Shown: positions 26,320 through 35,793, counted from the stretch's first letter. The stretch is DNA of 64,000 nucleotides from Bacillota bacterium (GCA_040757205.1 JBFLXL010000001.1:186001-250000); one strand, 5' to 3'. A program made the numbers and translations. Notes: generated by a model not told the origin, from the sequence alone.

Positions 26320-27399
26320 TTGACACTGAACAGATGGCGAGCGTTGGTCTTGGTGTCGGCGCTGGCGGTCCTGGCGGTACTGTGCCCGGCCGCGCCGGCC
26401 GAGGCGGCGGCCCCGCCGGCGGTGACCGTGATGGTGGGGCAGACGGCACTGCGGCCCGACCCTCCGGCGCGGATGGTAGACGGCCGGGTGCTGGTGCCCT
26501 TGCGCGCGCTGGGCGAGGCGTTGGGGGCGGAGGTGCATTGGGAAAGGTGTTTCAGCGGAAATGAACCGGGTTGGTGCGCCCGGGTGGAGAAGGGCCGGCA
26601 GACGGTGTACCTTTACCCGGAACGGCGCGCCGCTTTTGTTGAGGACCGGCTGTGGGCCGGGGACATTCAGGAGTTTGCGTTTGAATTGGAGGCCCCCGCC
26701 ATAATCAACCAGGGGTGCATGTTCGTGCCCCTGCGGTTTGTAGCGGGCCTTTTCGGTCAGGAGCTGTCCTGGGAGGCGGAGTCCCGAACGGTTACGCTGG
26801 CGGGGATCGGCCGCGGCCGGGAAACCGGCCGGGAGGCGGTTGACCGGTGGCTCGGCGCGGTGGTCACCGTGAAGGCGGGGAACACCGAGGCGACCGGTTT
26901 TGTGGTGTCCGGAGGAGTCCACAGGCAATTCCAGGTCATTACGTGCGCCCACGTGGTGTGGAACGCCCGGGACATCACGGTCACCACCGCGGACGGGCGG
27001 GTGTACGGAGCTGAACTCAGGGTGGACTACACCCGACAACAGGACAAAGTCGACTTGGCCCGACTGCTGGTCAATTCCGGCACGGACGCCATCCACGGCA
27101 TCCCCAGAATACTCATTGACCATTCGGACCCGGTCGAACTCGGCGGACGGGTCTACGCGGCTTTCGGTCCCGCCGCCGGGACCGCGGGTGCAGTGGGTGC
27201 GGGCGTGGTCAGCGGCATACACCAGGCAAAGCTTGACGGCAGTTCCTTCCAAGTGTTTGAGATTACGGTGGCTGCTCAGCCCGGGGCCAGCGGTTCGCCG
27301 GTGTTCAACGAAGCCGGCCGCGTGATCGGTGTCCTTTTTGCCGGTGTACTTGAAGGCGGGGCGGCGCACAGCTTTGCAATTCCCAGCTTCTACCTGTAA
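26320..27399 (+). CDS. secreted trypsin-like protease with copper amine oxidase-like N-terminal domain
   Basis: About 359 aa from TTG 26320. A signal peptide (VLVSALAVLAVLCPAAPAEA) precedes a copper amine oxidase N-like domain (about 35-165: GRVLVPLRALGEALGAEVHW, MFVPLRFVAGLFGQELSW), a cell-surface module common in Firmicutes. Then a trypsin-fold protease with His in VITCAHVVW, Asp in DKVDLARL and Ser in QPGASGSPVF: the full triad. A longer start at 26257 would include a dispersed repeat and is less likely. Likely acts at the cell surface; substrate unknown. Confidence 0.82.
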   Translation: MTLNRWRALVLVSALAVLAVLCPAAPAEAAAPPAVTVMVGQTALRPDPPARMVDGRVLVPLRALGEALGAEVHWERCFSGNEPGWCARVEKGRQTVYLYPERRAAFVEDRLWAGDIQEFAFELEAPAIINQGCMFVPLRFVAGLFGQELSWEAESRTVTLAGIGRGRETGREAVDRWLGAVVTVKAGNTEATGFVVSGGVHRQFQVITCAHVVWNARDITVTTADGRVYGAELRVDYTRQQDKVDLARLLVNSGTDAIHGIPRILIDHSDPVELGGRVYAAFGPAAGTAGAVGAGVVSGIHQAKLDGSSFQVFEITVAAQPGASGSPVFNEAGRVIGVLFAGVLEGGAAHSFAIPSFYL

Positions 27400-27690
27400 T
27401 GTGCTTGGTGCTGACGCCGGCCCAGATTATCCCTGTGTTGAAGGAAGATATTGTCCGCCGGGCCGGTACGAGTTTTGACCAATACCCTTTCGGTTCCTAA
27501 GTGGACGCACTGAGGACAAGCTTTTCGGGCAGTCCGATTACCTGGAATTGGTAAGCGGGGGCACATTGTTGATTAAGGGCACATATGTTCAACCCTGATA
27601 CGCTGACTGTTGAGTTTCGGGGTCTTGCCAGTGGCGGTGGTGTTGCCGCTGAGCTTTGGTGCGGTGCTGCGGAAGGACCACCTCGGTCTT
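27400..27690. other. intergenic region with possible frameshifted coding remnant
   Basis: A short frame at 27408-27500 would read VLTPAQIIPVLKEDIVRRAG and lies in a different frame just after the protease stop, so it could be a frameshifted tail of that gene. No other gene or clear terminator is visible. Confidence 0.3.
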
Positions 27691-28398
27691 TTAGCGCACG
27701 GGATCGGGCGTTAGTTCCTTGACCAGCTTGTTGAGCGCCCGTTTTTCAATGCGGGATACGTAACTCCGGGAAATGCCCAAATCCCGGGCGATTTCCTGCT
27801 GGGTCTGCCGGGTGCCGTCCACGAAGCCGAAGCGCAGGGCCAGCACCTTTTTCTCCCGCCGCGACAGTTTTTGCATCTTGTCCAGCAGGCGGCGCTGTTC
27901 GAAGTGGGTCTCCACTTTATCTTCCACCACCTCTGGATTGGTGCCCAGGATGTCGATCAGGGTGATTTCGTTTCCTTCCTTGTCGACCCCGATGGGGTCC
28001 TGCAGGGAGACTTCGGAACGGGTTTTCTTCGCGGTGCGCAGGTGCATGAGGATTTCGTTTTCGATGCAGCGGGCGGCGTAGGTGGCCAGGCGCGCGCCCT
28101 TGTGCGGGTCAAAGGTGTTGATGGCCTTGATGAGGCCGATGGTGCCGATGGAAATGAGGTCTTCCGTGTCCTCCCCGGTGCGGTCGTATTTTTTCATAAT
28201 ATGGGCCACCAGACGCAGGTTGCGCTCGGTCAGGATGTTCCGGGCGTAGTCGTCACCGGCCAGCATACGCCGGACGTATTCCTTTTCTTCCTCGCGGGAA
28301 AGGGGTTGGGGAAAGGAATTGTTGGTGATGTAGGAGAGCAGCAGCAGGACACCGTTGATCAACGACACTACGCCGACGGTGAGGACGGCGGGCAGCAT
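27691..28398 (-). CDS. sigK: RNA polymerase sporulation sigma factor SigK
   Basis: 235 aa. The N-terminal pro-sequence (MLPAVLTVGVVSLINGVLLL) is hydrophobic as expected for pro-SigK; then NNSFPQPLSREEEKEYVRRM, ARNILTERNLRLVAHIMKKY, region 2 (DLISIGTIGLIKAINTFD) and region 4 (TQQEIARDLGISRSYVSRIE). SigK directs late mother-cell genes, including dpaAB at the start of this window. The gene is not split by a skin-type element. ATG 28398 follows GGAGGTG; the in-frame upstream extension lacks a binding site. Confidence 0.94.
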   Translation of the reverse strand: MLPAVLTVGVVSLINGVLLLLSYITNNSFPQPLSREEEKEYVRRMLAGDDYARNILTERNLRLVAHIMKKYDRTGEDTEDLISIGTIGLIKAINTFDPHKGARLATYAARCIENEILMHLRTAKKTRSEVSLQDPIGVDKEGNEITLIDILGTNPEVVEDKVETHFEQRRLLDKMQKLSRREKKVLALRFGFVDGTRQTQQEIARDLGISRSYVSRIEKRALNKLVKELTPDPVR

Positions 28399-28429
28399 GG
28401 CGACACCTCCAAGAAAAAGATGCATGTAA

Positions 28430-28459
28430 ATGATATGCGGTTGGGCGCCGGTTCGTGAC
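28430..28459 (-). promoter_or_regulatory. possible sigma-E type promoter of sigK
   Basis: On the minus strand GTCACG (28454-28459) and CATATCAT (28430-28437) with 16-bp spacing resemble a sigma-E promoter, about 30 bp ahead of the sigK start. The match is partial. Confidence 0.35.
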
Positions 28460-28526
28460 CGTTTTGTCGGCAAAAACCTACACCGTGGCCACGCCGGGTA
28501 CTGGTTTTTGCAGGAGGACCGGTTGG

Positions 28527-28551
28527 AAACGGCGAAGAATTAAGAACAAAC
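28527..28551. repeat. 25-bp dispersed repeat, copy 2
   Basis: See 20467-20491; one mismatch between copies. It ends 26 bp before the mobAB start. Confidence 0.8.
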
Positions 28552-28577
28552 CTGAGGCTCCGGGGAGGAACGGTGAT

Positions 28578-29702
28578 TTGAACCGCGGCCGATATTCCGC
28601 GGCCGTGCTGGCCGGGGGCAAGAACTCACGGATAAGCGCGCCCAAAGCCTTTCTGGACGTGGGCGGCAAGCCGATCATCCAGCGGGTGCTGGATGAACTG
28701 AAGCCCCATTTCGGCGAGATAATGATCATCGCCAATGAGGACGCCGGCTATGCCGGCCTGGGGGTGCCCGTGTACCCGGACCTCATCCCGGGGCGGGGTC
28801 CGCTGAGCGGCATTCACGCGGCGCTCGTCCATGCGGCCCACCCCTGCACTTTTGTGGTGGCATGTGATATGCCGTTTGTCGACGGCCGTCTGGCCCTGGT
28901 GGTGGCCGAGGCGGCCGAGGGCTGGGATTGTGCGGTGCCCAAGGCCGGAAAGCACCCGGAACCACTGTTTGCGGCCTACACGAAGGGCTGCCTGCCGACG
29001 GTGGGCGAGTGCCTGGCGCAAAACCGCCTGAAGGTGATGGATTTATTGTCCCGGCTGCGGGTAAATTACGTCGAAGAAGACTTGGTGGCCTTGACGGGGC
29101 CGGGGGATATCTTCTTTAATGTGAATAACCCGCAGGACCTGAGTCAGGCGCGCTCACTCGCCCAACCGGGCGGTTCCCGGCCGGAAACCGGAGTCTCGGG
29201 GCGGCCGCCTCTTTTTTGTGTGGTCGGCACCTCAAATTCCGGCAAGACCCTGCTGGTGACCCGGCTGGTGCGGGAGTTCCGGGAGCGGGGTTTCCGGGTG
29301 GGTACGGTGAAGCACTGCCCGCACGGCGCCGACATGGACGTGTCCGGGAAGGATTCGTGGCAGCATTCGCGGGCCGGGGCCGAACTGGCGATGGTGACCA
29401 CGCCCGGCCGCTTGGCCCTGTTCCGGGAATTGCCGGCCGAGTTGTCCCTGGAGGAGGTCGCGGCGCACTTCCGGGGCCTGGACCTGCTCATCGTGGAAGG
29501 TTACAAGCATCTGGACCATCCCAAGGTGCTGGTCCGGTCCGACCGGAATTGGCCGGGCAACCCGCAGGGGTTGTTCGCGCTCGTTGGTCCGGGCCTGCCG
29601 GAATTCGACCTGCCGGTTTACGATCCGGAGGATGTCGGCGGCTTGGCTGGCGCGGTGCTGAACCGCTTGGGTTTAGTCCGGCCGCCGGTTGGAGGTAAGT
29701 GA
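28578..29702 (+). CDS. mobAB: MobA-MobB fusion, molybdenum cofactor guanylyltransferase and adapter
   Basis: 374 aa. Residues about 1-195 are MobA: AVLAGGKNSRISAPKAFL (nucleotide-binding loop), LIPGRGPLSGI, ACDMPFV. After a linker, about residues 212-370 are MobB: VVGTSNSGKTLLVTRLVREF (P-loop), TVKHCPHG, IVEGYKH. MobA transfers GMP to molybdopterin for bis-MGD enzymes such as formate dehydrogenases, which suits a tRNA-Sec organism. TTG 28578 follows GGGGAGGA; its stop overlaps the next start (GTGA). Confidence 0.92.
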   Translation: MNRGRYSAAVLAGGKNSRISAPKAFLDVGGKPIIQRVLDELKPHFGEIMIIANEDAGYAGLGVPVYPDLIPGRGPLSGIHAALVHAAHPCTFVVACDMPFVDGRLALVVAEAAEGWDCAVPKAGKHPEPLFAAYTKGCLPTVGECLAQNRLKVMDLLSRLRVNYVEEDLVALTGPGDIFFNVNNPQDLSQARSLAQPGGSRPETGVSGRPPLFCVVGTSNSGKTLLVTRLVREFRERGFRVGTVKHCPHGADMDVSGKDSWQHSRAGAELAMVTTPGRLALFRELPAELSLEEVAAHFRGLDLLIVEGYKHLDHPKVLVRSDRNWPGNPQGLFALVGPGLPEFDLPVYDPEDVGGLAGAVLNRLGLVRPPVGGK

Positions 29703-30238
29703 GCTTGCTCCGTCTCTTGTTTCCGGACCTTTATGTGCCGACCATTTTTGACGTCGACCCCGAATACCTCCGCCGCCGGGGGATTCGGGGGCTGATTTTC
29801 GACCTGGACAACACCATCCTGGAGCGCGGGGGAAAAGCCCTGCCCCAGGAGGTGCTGGACTGGTTTGAGGTGCTCAAAGCGCAGGGCTTCAAGATTGCGA
29901 TCGTGTCCAACAGCCGCTCCCGCAAGGCCGAGGGGATGGCGGCGTCCCACGGGATTCCGGCCGTCTTTCGGGCGGTGAAGCCGCGGCGCCGGCCGTTTTT
30001 GAAAGCGATCGGTCTGATGGGGCTCACCCGCCGGGAGACGGCGGTGGTGGGCGACCAGATATTCACGGATGTGGTGGGCGGTAACCGCCTGGGGCTTTTC
30101 ACCATTCTGATCAATCCGTTGCCGGGCAAAGAGTTTGTCGGCACCACCCTTTTCAGCCGCCAGTTGGAGAAGCTGTTGCTGCCCCGCATCTGGAACCGCC
30201 ACGGTTTCAGCAAAAGGCCGCGCCATGGTCGACGCTAG
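29699..30238 (+). CDS. yqeG: YqeG-family HAD-type phosphatase
   Basis: 179 aa. HAD motif I in FDLDNTI, motif II in IVSNSR, Lys in RRRPFLKA and motif III in GDQIFTDVVGGNR. Members of family IIIA (YqeG/Gep4-like) are phosphatases; physiological substrate in Firmicutes is not firmly known. yqeG-aroE adjacency also occurs in Bacillus. GTG start overlaps the mobAB stop. Its last codons are duplicated downstream (unit B). Confidence 0.88.
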   Translation: MSLLRLLFPDLYVPTIFDVDPEYLRRRGIRGLIFDLDNTILERGGKALPQEVLDWFEVLKAQGFKIAIVSNSRSRKAEGMAASHGIPAVFRAVKPRRRPFLKAIGLMGLTRRETAVVGDQIFTDVVGGNRLGLFTILINPLPGKEFVGTTLFSRQLEKLLLPRIWNRHGFSKRPRHGRR

Positions 30239-30310
30239 CATGGACAATACGATGGAGGTAGAGGCCCGGGCGGTGGAAGTTTCAGCAGGAGGCCGCGCCA
30301 TGGTCGACGC
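30204..30310. repeat. repeat-insert-repeat unit B (yqeG/aroE junction)
   Basis: Copies 30204-30235 and 30279-30310 (32 bp, 2 mismatches, offset 75) flank a 43-bp insert. Copy 1 ends at the yqeG stop; copy 2 carries the aroE start. The two A-to-G differences create an AGGAGG ribosome binding site in copy 2. Confidence 0.9.
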
Positions 30311-31169
30311 CGGCACCCGGATGGTGGTCCTGCTGGGTCATCCGGTGCACCACAGCTATTCGCCCGCGATGCAGAACGCCGCCTTCCGGGCGGCGGGCCT
30401 GAACCTGGTCTATTTGGCCGCCGCGGTGCCGCCCGAGCGGCTGGTGGCGGCGGTGGCGGCGGTGGCGGCCCTGGACATGCCAGGGGCGAACGTGACTGTG
30501 CCGCACAAGGAACGGGTGACCTCCTTTCTGGACGAGGTCGTCCCGGAGGCCCGCCTGCTCGGGGCCGTGAACACCATCGTGCACCGCGACGGCCGCCTGG
30601 TCGGCCACAACACCGACGGGACCGGTTTTCTGCGTGCGCTCCGGGAGGCCGGGTACGACGCCCGGGGAGAGGCGGCCGTGGTCCTGGGCGCGGGAGGGGC
30701 GGCGCGCGCCGTGGCGCTCAGCCTGGCCATGGAGGGCGCCAAAGAGGTCGTTGTTTTCAACCGGAGTGCGGACCGTGCGCAACAACTTGCCGCGCTGGTG
30801 CGGGAGCGGGGTGGCGAGCGGGCGGAGGCCTTGAGCTGGGAGGCGCTGGAGAAGCAAAGCCGCGAAGCGCGGTCGGCCTTTGCGCGGGCGGGGCTGGTCG
30901 TGCAGACCACCTCCCTGGGGATGTCCCCGCGCCCGGAGGACGGTCCGCCCGTCCCGCCGGAATGGATGTCCGCCAATCATCTGGCGTACGACCTGGTGTA
31001 CAACCCGTCCGAGACCGCCTTTTTGAGGATGGCGCGTCAAGCCGGGGCCCGGACCGCCGGCGGGGCCGGAATGCTCCTTCACCAGGGTGCCGCGGCCTTC
31101 GAGCTCTGGACCGGCCGGGAAGCGCCGATCGGGGTAATGAAACAGGCCCTGGAGGCCTGTCTTGGGTAA
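30300..31169 (+). CDS. aroE: shikimate dehydrogenase
   Basis: 289 aa. Shikimate site [11 protein letters not shown], catalytic Lys70 in NVTVPHKE and Asp106 in NTDGTGF; NADP loop [12 protein letters not shown]-terminal [17 protein letters not shown]. Reduces 3-dehydroshikimate to shikimate. ATG 30300 with AGGAGG 8 nt upstream is the clear start; a longer frame upstream contains the duplicated peptide GRAMVDA twice. First gene of the aroE-C-K-B-pilB run. Confidence 0.94.
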   Translation: MVDAGTRMVVLLGHPVHHSYSPAMQNAAFRAAGLNLVYLAAAVPPERLVAAVAAVAALDMPGANVTVPHKERVTSFLDEVVPEARLLGAVNTIVHRDGRLVGHNTDGTGFLRALREAGYDARGEAAVVLGAGGAARAVALSLAMEGAKEVVVFNRSADRAQQLAALVRERGGERAEALSWEALEKQSREARSAFARAGLVVQTTSLGMSPRPEDGPPVPPEWMSANHLAYDLVYNPSETAFLRMARQAGARTAGGAGMLLHQGAAAFELWTGREAPIGVMKQALEACLG

Positions 31170-31194
31170 TTATAGAAAGCGGGGTGTTTCTCCC

Positions 31195-32367
31195 TTGCTG
31201 CGTTATCTTACGGCCGGGGAGTCGCACGGGCCGGCTCTGACCGCTATTGTGGAGGGACTGCCGGCCGGACTCGCCGTGGAGGCCGGCTATTTGGACCGGC
31301 AACTGGTCCGCCGCCAAGGAGGTTACGGCCGGGGTAAGCGGATGACGATCGAACAGGACCGGGTGCGGATTCTGTCCGGCGTCCGGGGCGGGCTCACTCT
31401 GGGGAGTCCGGTCTGCCTGCAGATCGAAAACCGCGACTGGGCGAACTGGGCCGAGACCATGGCGCCCGGCCCGGAGGCGGACACCGGCGACCGGGTGGTG
31501 ACCCGCCCCCGGCCGGGGCACGCCGACCTGGCGGGGGCGCTTAAATACGGGCACCAAGACGTGCGCAACGTGCTGGAGCGGGCCAGCGCGCGCGAAACGG
31601 CGGCGCGGGTGGCCGCCGGCGGCCTCGCCCGGCGCCTGCTGGAGGAGTTGGGGGTCGAAATCCTGGGCCTGGTGGTGCGGATCGGCCGGGTGCAGGCCCA
31701 TATTCCGGACGTGCCGCTGGACGCCCTGCGGGCCCGGATCGCCGAGTCCAGGGTGATGTGCCCGGACCCCTACGCGGGCTTAAGTATGGTGGAGGAGATC
31801 GACCGGGCGCGGGACGACGGGGACTCACTGGGCGGCGTGTTCGAACTGCACGCTCTTGGGGTGCCGCCGGGTCTCGGGTCGTACGTCCAGTGGGACCGGC
31901 GCCTGGACGGGCGGCTGGCCGGGGCGCTGATGAGCATCCAGGCCGTGAAGGGCGTGGAGATCGGCGCCGGGTTTGAAGGCGCGGCCCGGCGGGGTTCAGA
32001 GGTGCAGGACGAGATCTTCCACGACGGCGGGAAGGGGTTTTACCGCGCCACCAACCGGGCCGGCGGCATTGAGGGCGGGGTCACCAACGGGGAGCCGGTG
32101 GTGGTGCGGGTGGCGATGAAGCCGATCCCCACCCTGCGCCGGCCGCTGAAGAGCGTGGACCTGGTTTCTCTGGCGCCTTCCGAGGCAGCCTTTGAACGTT
32201 CCGACATCTGTGCGGTGCCCGCCGCCTGTGTCATCGGGGAGGCGGTGCTGGCCTTCGAACTGGCGCGCGCCTGCCTGGAGAAGTTCGGGGGAGACAGTAT
32301 GACCGAACTCCTGGACAACCACCGCCGCTACCTGGAAAGTATCCGCCCAACCCCGGCGGGGGGATGA
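31195..32367 (+). CDS. aroC: chorismate synthase
   Basis: About 390 aa. [14 protein letters not shown] is the N-terminal signature, GRGKRM binds substrate and phosphate, and [31 protein letters not shown] is conserved. It converts EPSP to chorismate using reduced FMN. No aroA (EPSP synthase) is in the window. TTG 31195 gives the canonical N-terminus; a TTG at 31162 overlapping aroE would add 11 residues. Confidence 0.94.
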   Translation: MLRYLTAGESHGPALTAIVEGLPAGLAVEAGYLDRQLVRRQGGYGRGKRMTIEQDRVRILSGVRGGLTLGSPVCLQIENRDWANWAETMAPGPEADTGDRVVTRPRPGHADLAGALKYGHQDVRNVLERASARETAARVAAGGLARRLLEELGVEILGLVVRIGRVQAHIPDVPLDALRARIAESRVMCPDPYAGLSMVEEIDRARDDGDSLGGVFELHALGVPPGLGSYVQWDRRLDGRLAGALMSIQAVKGVEIGAGFEGAARRGSEVQDEIFHDGGKGFYRATNRAGGIEGGVTNGEPVVVRVAMKPIPTLRRPLKSVDLVSLAPSEAAFERSDICAVPAACVIGEAVLAFELARACLEKFGGDSMTELLDNHRRYLESIRPTPAGG

Positions 32368-32420
32368 CGGTCCCCGAAAAAACCCGCTTATAAATTCATT
32401 TATCGGGGGAGGTTGGCCGC

Positions 32421-32990
32421 TTGCGCAACGTGGTCCTGATCGGTTTCATGGGCACCGGCAAGAGCGCGGTGGGCCGGCGCCTGGCCCGGATTCTGCACCG
32501 GCCCTTTCTGGATACCGACGCCGAAATCGAACGGCTGATCGGCAAGCCCGTACGCCGGATCTTCATCGAAGACGGGGAAACCAGGTTTCGTTCGGAAGAG
32601 GCGCTCCTTTGCCGGAAGCTGGCCGTGCCCCGGGGGCTGGTCGTGGCCACCGGAGGCGGCATCGTGCTGAACCCGGAGAACGTGGCCGATTTACGGAAAG
32701 GCGGCGTACTCATCGGCCTTTCGGCCGACCCCGAAGTGATTTACCAGCGGGTCAGGCGCAAACAAAGCCGTCCGCTGCTGCGGGGCGACGTCCAGGCCCG
32801 CGTCCGGGAACTCCTGGAGGCACGGGCGCACGCTTACGGTGCGGCGGAATTCACGGTGGACACAGGCAAGCACAGCCTGCCGAAAACGGTGGGCCTGATT
32901 ATGGGCTTTTTGAAGGAGCGGGGGTACCTTGAGGCGGGAAGTGACGGTCAATCTGGGGGAGTCCCGGAGTTACCCGATATTCCTCGGTGA
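32421..32990 (+). CDS. aroK: shikimate kinase
   Basis: 189 aa. Walker A GFMGTGKSAVGRRLA, DTDAEIE for Mg and shikimate, and GGGIVL. The C-terminal tail (about 15 aa longer than usual) overlaps aroB by 62 bp. TTG start with GGGGAGG upstream. Phosphorylates shikimate. Confidence 0.93.
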   Translation: MRNVVLIGFMGTGKSAVGRRLARILHRPFLDTDAEIERLIGKPVRRIFIEDGETRFRSEEALLCRKLAVPRGLVVATGGGIVLNPENVADLRKGGVLIGLSADPEVIYQRVRRKQSRPLLRGDVQARVRELLEARAHAYGAAEFTVDTGKHSLPKTVGLIMGFLKERGYLEAGSDGQSGGVPELPDIPR

Positions 32991-34029
32991 AGGGCTTTTA
33001 CCCGGCCTGGGCGGCGAAATCCGAAAGCGGATCACCGGCGGGCGGGTGCTGGTGGTGACCAATCCCACGGTCTGGAACCTGTGGGGGCGCGAGGTCCGCT
33101 TTAGCCTCGCCGAGGCGGGACTGGCGGTGCACCTGGCGGAGATTCCGGACGGGGAGGAGCACAAGACGCTCGAGACCGCGGCCCGTTTGTACGACCGGGC
33201 GTTTGAGGCCGGGCTCGACCGGAGCTCCGCCGTGGTCGCCCTGGGGGGCGGCGTGGTCGGAGATATCGGCGGTTTCGTGGCGGCGACTTACATGCGCGGG
33301 GTGGCTTTCGTCCAGGTGCCGACCACGCTGCTGGCCCAGGTGGACAGCAGCGTGGGCGGCAAGGTGGCCGTGAATCACCCCCGCGGAAAGAACATTATCG
33401 GGGCTTTCTACCAGCCGGTGCTGGTGCTGGCCGACGTGGGCACCCTGCGCACTCTCCCCTCGCGGGAGTTGCGGGCCGGGATCGCGGAAGTGATCAAGTA
33501 CGGGGTGATCAGTGACGCCGGTTTTTTCGGCTGGCTCGAGGACAACCTGGAACGGCTCCTGGAAGGGGAGACCCAAGCACTGACGTATGCGGTGGAGATG
33601 TCCTGCCGGATCAAGGCCCGGGTGGTCGAGGCCGACGAGACCGAGCAGGGCCGGCGCCGGGCCTTGAACTACGGCCATACTTTCGGGCACGCCCTGGAGG
33701 CCTTAAGCGGTTACCGGGCCTACGTGCACGGAGAGGCGGTAGCCGTGGGCATGGTGGCCGCCGCAAAGCTCTCGGTGTTCCTTGGACTGTTGGACCAGGC
33801 GTCGTACGGGCGCATCGAACGGCTCGTCCGCCGGGCCGGGCTGCCGGCGGACATTCCGGAGAGCCTGTCTTTCGAAGCAGTATGGGACTCCATGCAGCGT
33901 GACAAGAAGACGCGGGACGGGCGGGTAGTGTTCGTGCTGCCCGAGTCGATCGGCCGCGTGGGGTTTTATGCGGACCTGCCGCACACCCTGCTGCGGCGCG
34001 TGTTGTCCCGTGAGGGGGATAGCCCGTGA
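32929..34029 (+). CDS. aroB: 3-dehydroquinate synthase
   Basis: 366 aa. GGGVVGDIGGFVAATYMRG (NAD binding), PTTLLAQVDSSVGGKVAVN and the zinc ligands in RALNYGHTFGHALE. Cyclises DAHP to 3-dehydroquinate. TTG start inside aroK. Its stop overlaps the GTG of pilB2 (GTGA), which ties the pilus cluster to the shikimate operon. Confidence 0.94.
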   Translation: MRREVTVNLGESRSYPIFLGEGLLPGLGGEIRKRITGGRVLVVTNPTVWNLWGREVRFSLAEAGLAVHLAEIPDGEEHKTLETAARLYDRAFEAGLDRSSAVVALGGGVVGDIGGFVAATYMRGVAFVQVPTTLLAQVDSSVGGKVAVNHPRGKNIIGAFYQPVLVLADVGTLRTLPSRELRAGIAEVIKYGVISDAGFFGWLEDNLERLLEGETQALTYAVEMSCRIKARVVEADETEQGRRRALNYGHTFGHALEALSGYRAYVHGEAVAVGMVAAAKLSVFLGLLDQASYGRIERLVRRAGLPADIPESLSFEAVWDSMQRDKKTRDGRVVFVLPESIGRVGFYADLPHTLLRRVLSREGDSP

Positions 34030-35717
34030 GGACGGAGGCCGGCCGGAGACTCCTCGGGGAAATCTTGCTTGAGAAGCGGGTGATCACTGCCCAAGCCCTG
34101 GAGGAAGCCCTGGATATTCAAAGGACCACCGGGGAGCGCCTGGGCCGGGTGCTGGTGCACCTGGGCTACGTTAGTGAGCATGCCCTGGTCGAGGCGCTCG
34201 CCGGTCAGTTGGCCATACCGCACGTTTATCTTGACGGCCTGCCGATTGACCCGGAGCTCGTCCGGAGTGTGCCGGAAAAGCTCATCCGCCGTCACAAAGC
34301 GGTGGCGCTGCACCGGGACGGCAATCGGCTGCGGGTGGCGATGTCGGACCCCGTGAACGTGACCGCCGTTGACGACCTGCGCTTGGTTTCGGGGTGTGAG
34401 ATTGATCCGGTGCTGGCGCCGGAATCCGAGTTGGATTTGGTCATTAGAAAGTATGTGGGGTTCCCCGAACTGGAGGAATCCGTCGGGGCGCAGGTCGACG
34501 TCGAGGTGGTGCGCTCCGAAGTGGTGAGCCTCAATCCGGGGGAACCGATGGATGACGAAGCGCCGGTCGTCCGGGTGGTCAATTCGGTCATTATGCAGGC
34601 GATACGTGATGCGGCCAGCGACCTGCACGTGGAGCACCTTGAAGAACAGGTCCGCGTACGGTACCGGGTCGACGGCCTGCTGCGCGACCTTACCGTTTTG
34701 CCGCCGAAGTTCCGTCACCCGTTGGTTTCACGGCTGAAGATAATGGCGCGGCTCGACATCGCCGAGAAACGCGTGCCGCAGGACGGCCGCTTTCAAGTCC
34801 GGTACCGCGGCCGGGAAATAGACTTCCGGGTGTCCACAATGCCGACCGTGTTCGGCGAAAAGGTGGTCATCCGGGTTTTGGACAAGGCCGGGATGATCAC
34901 GTCGGTGGATGAGCTGGGCTTTTCCGCCGTTAATCGCCTGCGCCTGGACCGGATACTCCGCCACCCGTACGGGATGGTGCTGATCACCGGCCCCACCGGG
35001 AGCGGGAAGACCACCACGTTGTACGCCATCCTGAATGAAATGAACTCCCCATCGCTGAACGTAATCACGATCGAGGACCCGGTGGAGTACATTCTGCCGG
35101 GGGTCAACCAGATCCCCATCAACCCCCGGGCCGGGCTGACTTTTGCGCGCGGGCTGCGGTCCATTCTGCGCCAGGATCCCGACATCGTTATGGTGGGCGA
35201 AATCAGAGACGCGGAAACGGCACAAATCGCGGTACGCGCGGCCACCACCGGACATCTCGTGCTTTCCACCCTGCATACCAAGACGGCCGTCGGCTCTTTG
35301 TCCCGGCTGGTGGACATCGGCATTGAGCCCTTTCTGGTCGCCTCCAGCGTGATGGGCGTGGTGGCGCAACGCCTGGCAAGGGTAATCTGCCCCCGCTGCC
35401 GCGAGAGCTACCGCGCGGCCCCGGACGTACTGGAGAGCTTTAAGGGACACACTGCCGAAGAATTTGTAACCCTGCAACGGGGGAGCGGCTGCACCCATTG
35501 CAGCCGGACGGGGTACCGCGGCCGAACCGCCATCGGCGAGGTGTTGCCCATGTCGGCCGTCCTCCGGCAGATGGTGTGTGAGCGTGCCGGCGAGGAGGAC
35601 CTCGAAAGCCAGGCCGTCCGGGAGGGGTTAATTCTAATGAAGGATGACGGCCTGGAAAAAGTGCGCCGCGGAATCACCACCGTAAGCGAAATTGTGCGGG
35701 TAGCCTACGCCGATTAG
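34026..35717 (+). CDS. pilB: type IV pilus extension ATPase PilB (copy 2)
   Basis: 563 aa. An MshEN-type N-terminal domain (about 8-70: LLGEILLEKRVITAQALEEAL, RLGRVLVHLGYVSEHALVEAL) is followed by the ATPase core: Walker A GPTGSGKTT, Walker B DIVMVGEIRD, His box GHLVLSTLHT, and zinc cysteines CPRC and CTHC. GTG start overlaps aroB. This ATPase should drive the cluster 2 pilins. The gene's 3' end is duplicated 70 bp downstream (unit D). Confidence 0.93.
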   Translation: MRTEAGRRLLGEILLEKRVITAQALEEALDIQRTTGERLGRVLVHLGYVSEHALVEALAGQLAIPHVYLDGLPIDPELVRSVPEKLIRRHKAVALHRDGNRLRVAMSDPVNVTAVDDLRLVSGCEIDPVLAPESELDLVIRKYVGFPELEESVGAQVDVEVVRSEVVSLNPGEPMDDEAPVVRVVNSVIMQAIRDAASDLHVEHLEEQVRVRYRVDGLLRDLTVLPPKFRHPLVSRLKIMARLDIAEKRVPQDGRFQVRYRGREIDFRVSTMPTVFGEKVVIRVLDKAGMITSVDELGFSAVNRLRLDRILRHPYGMVLITGPTGSGKTTTLYAILNEMNSPSLNVITIEDPVEYILPGVNQIPINPRAGLTFARGLRSILRQDPDIVMVGEIRDAETAQIAVRAATTGHLVLSTLHTKTAVGSLSRLVDIGIEPFLVASSVMGVVAQRLARVICPRCRESYRAAPDVLESFKGHTAEEFVTLQRGSGCTHCSRTGYRGRTAIGEVLPMSAVLRQMVCERAGEEDLESQAVREGLILMKDDGLEKVRRGITTVSEIVRVAYAD

Positions 35718-35793
35718 GCGCGGGGGAGCACCAGCACAGCATCGACACCCAGGCCCTGAGATTCTGCGGGTAGCTTACGCCGATTAGGCGCGG
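35688..35793. repeat. repeat-insert-repeat unit D (after pilB2)
   Basis: Copies 35688-35723 and 35758-35793 (36 bp, 3 mismatches, offset 70) flank a 34-bp insert. Copy 1 includes the pilB2 stop codon. Confidence 0.9.
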
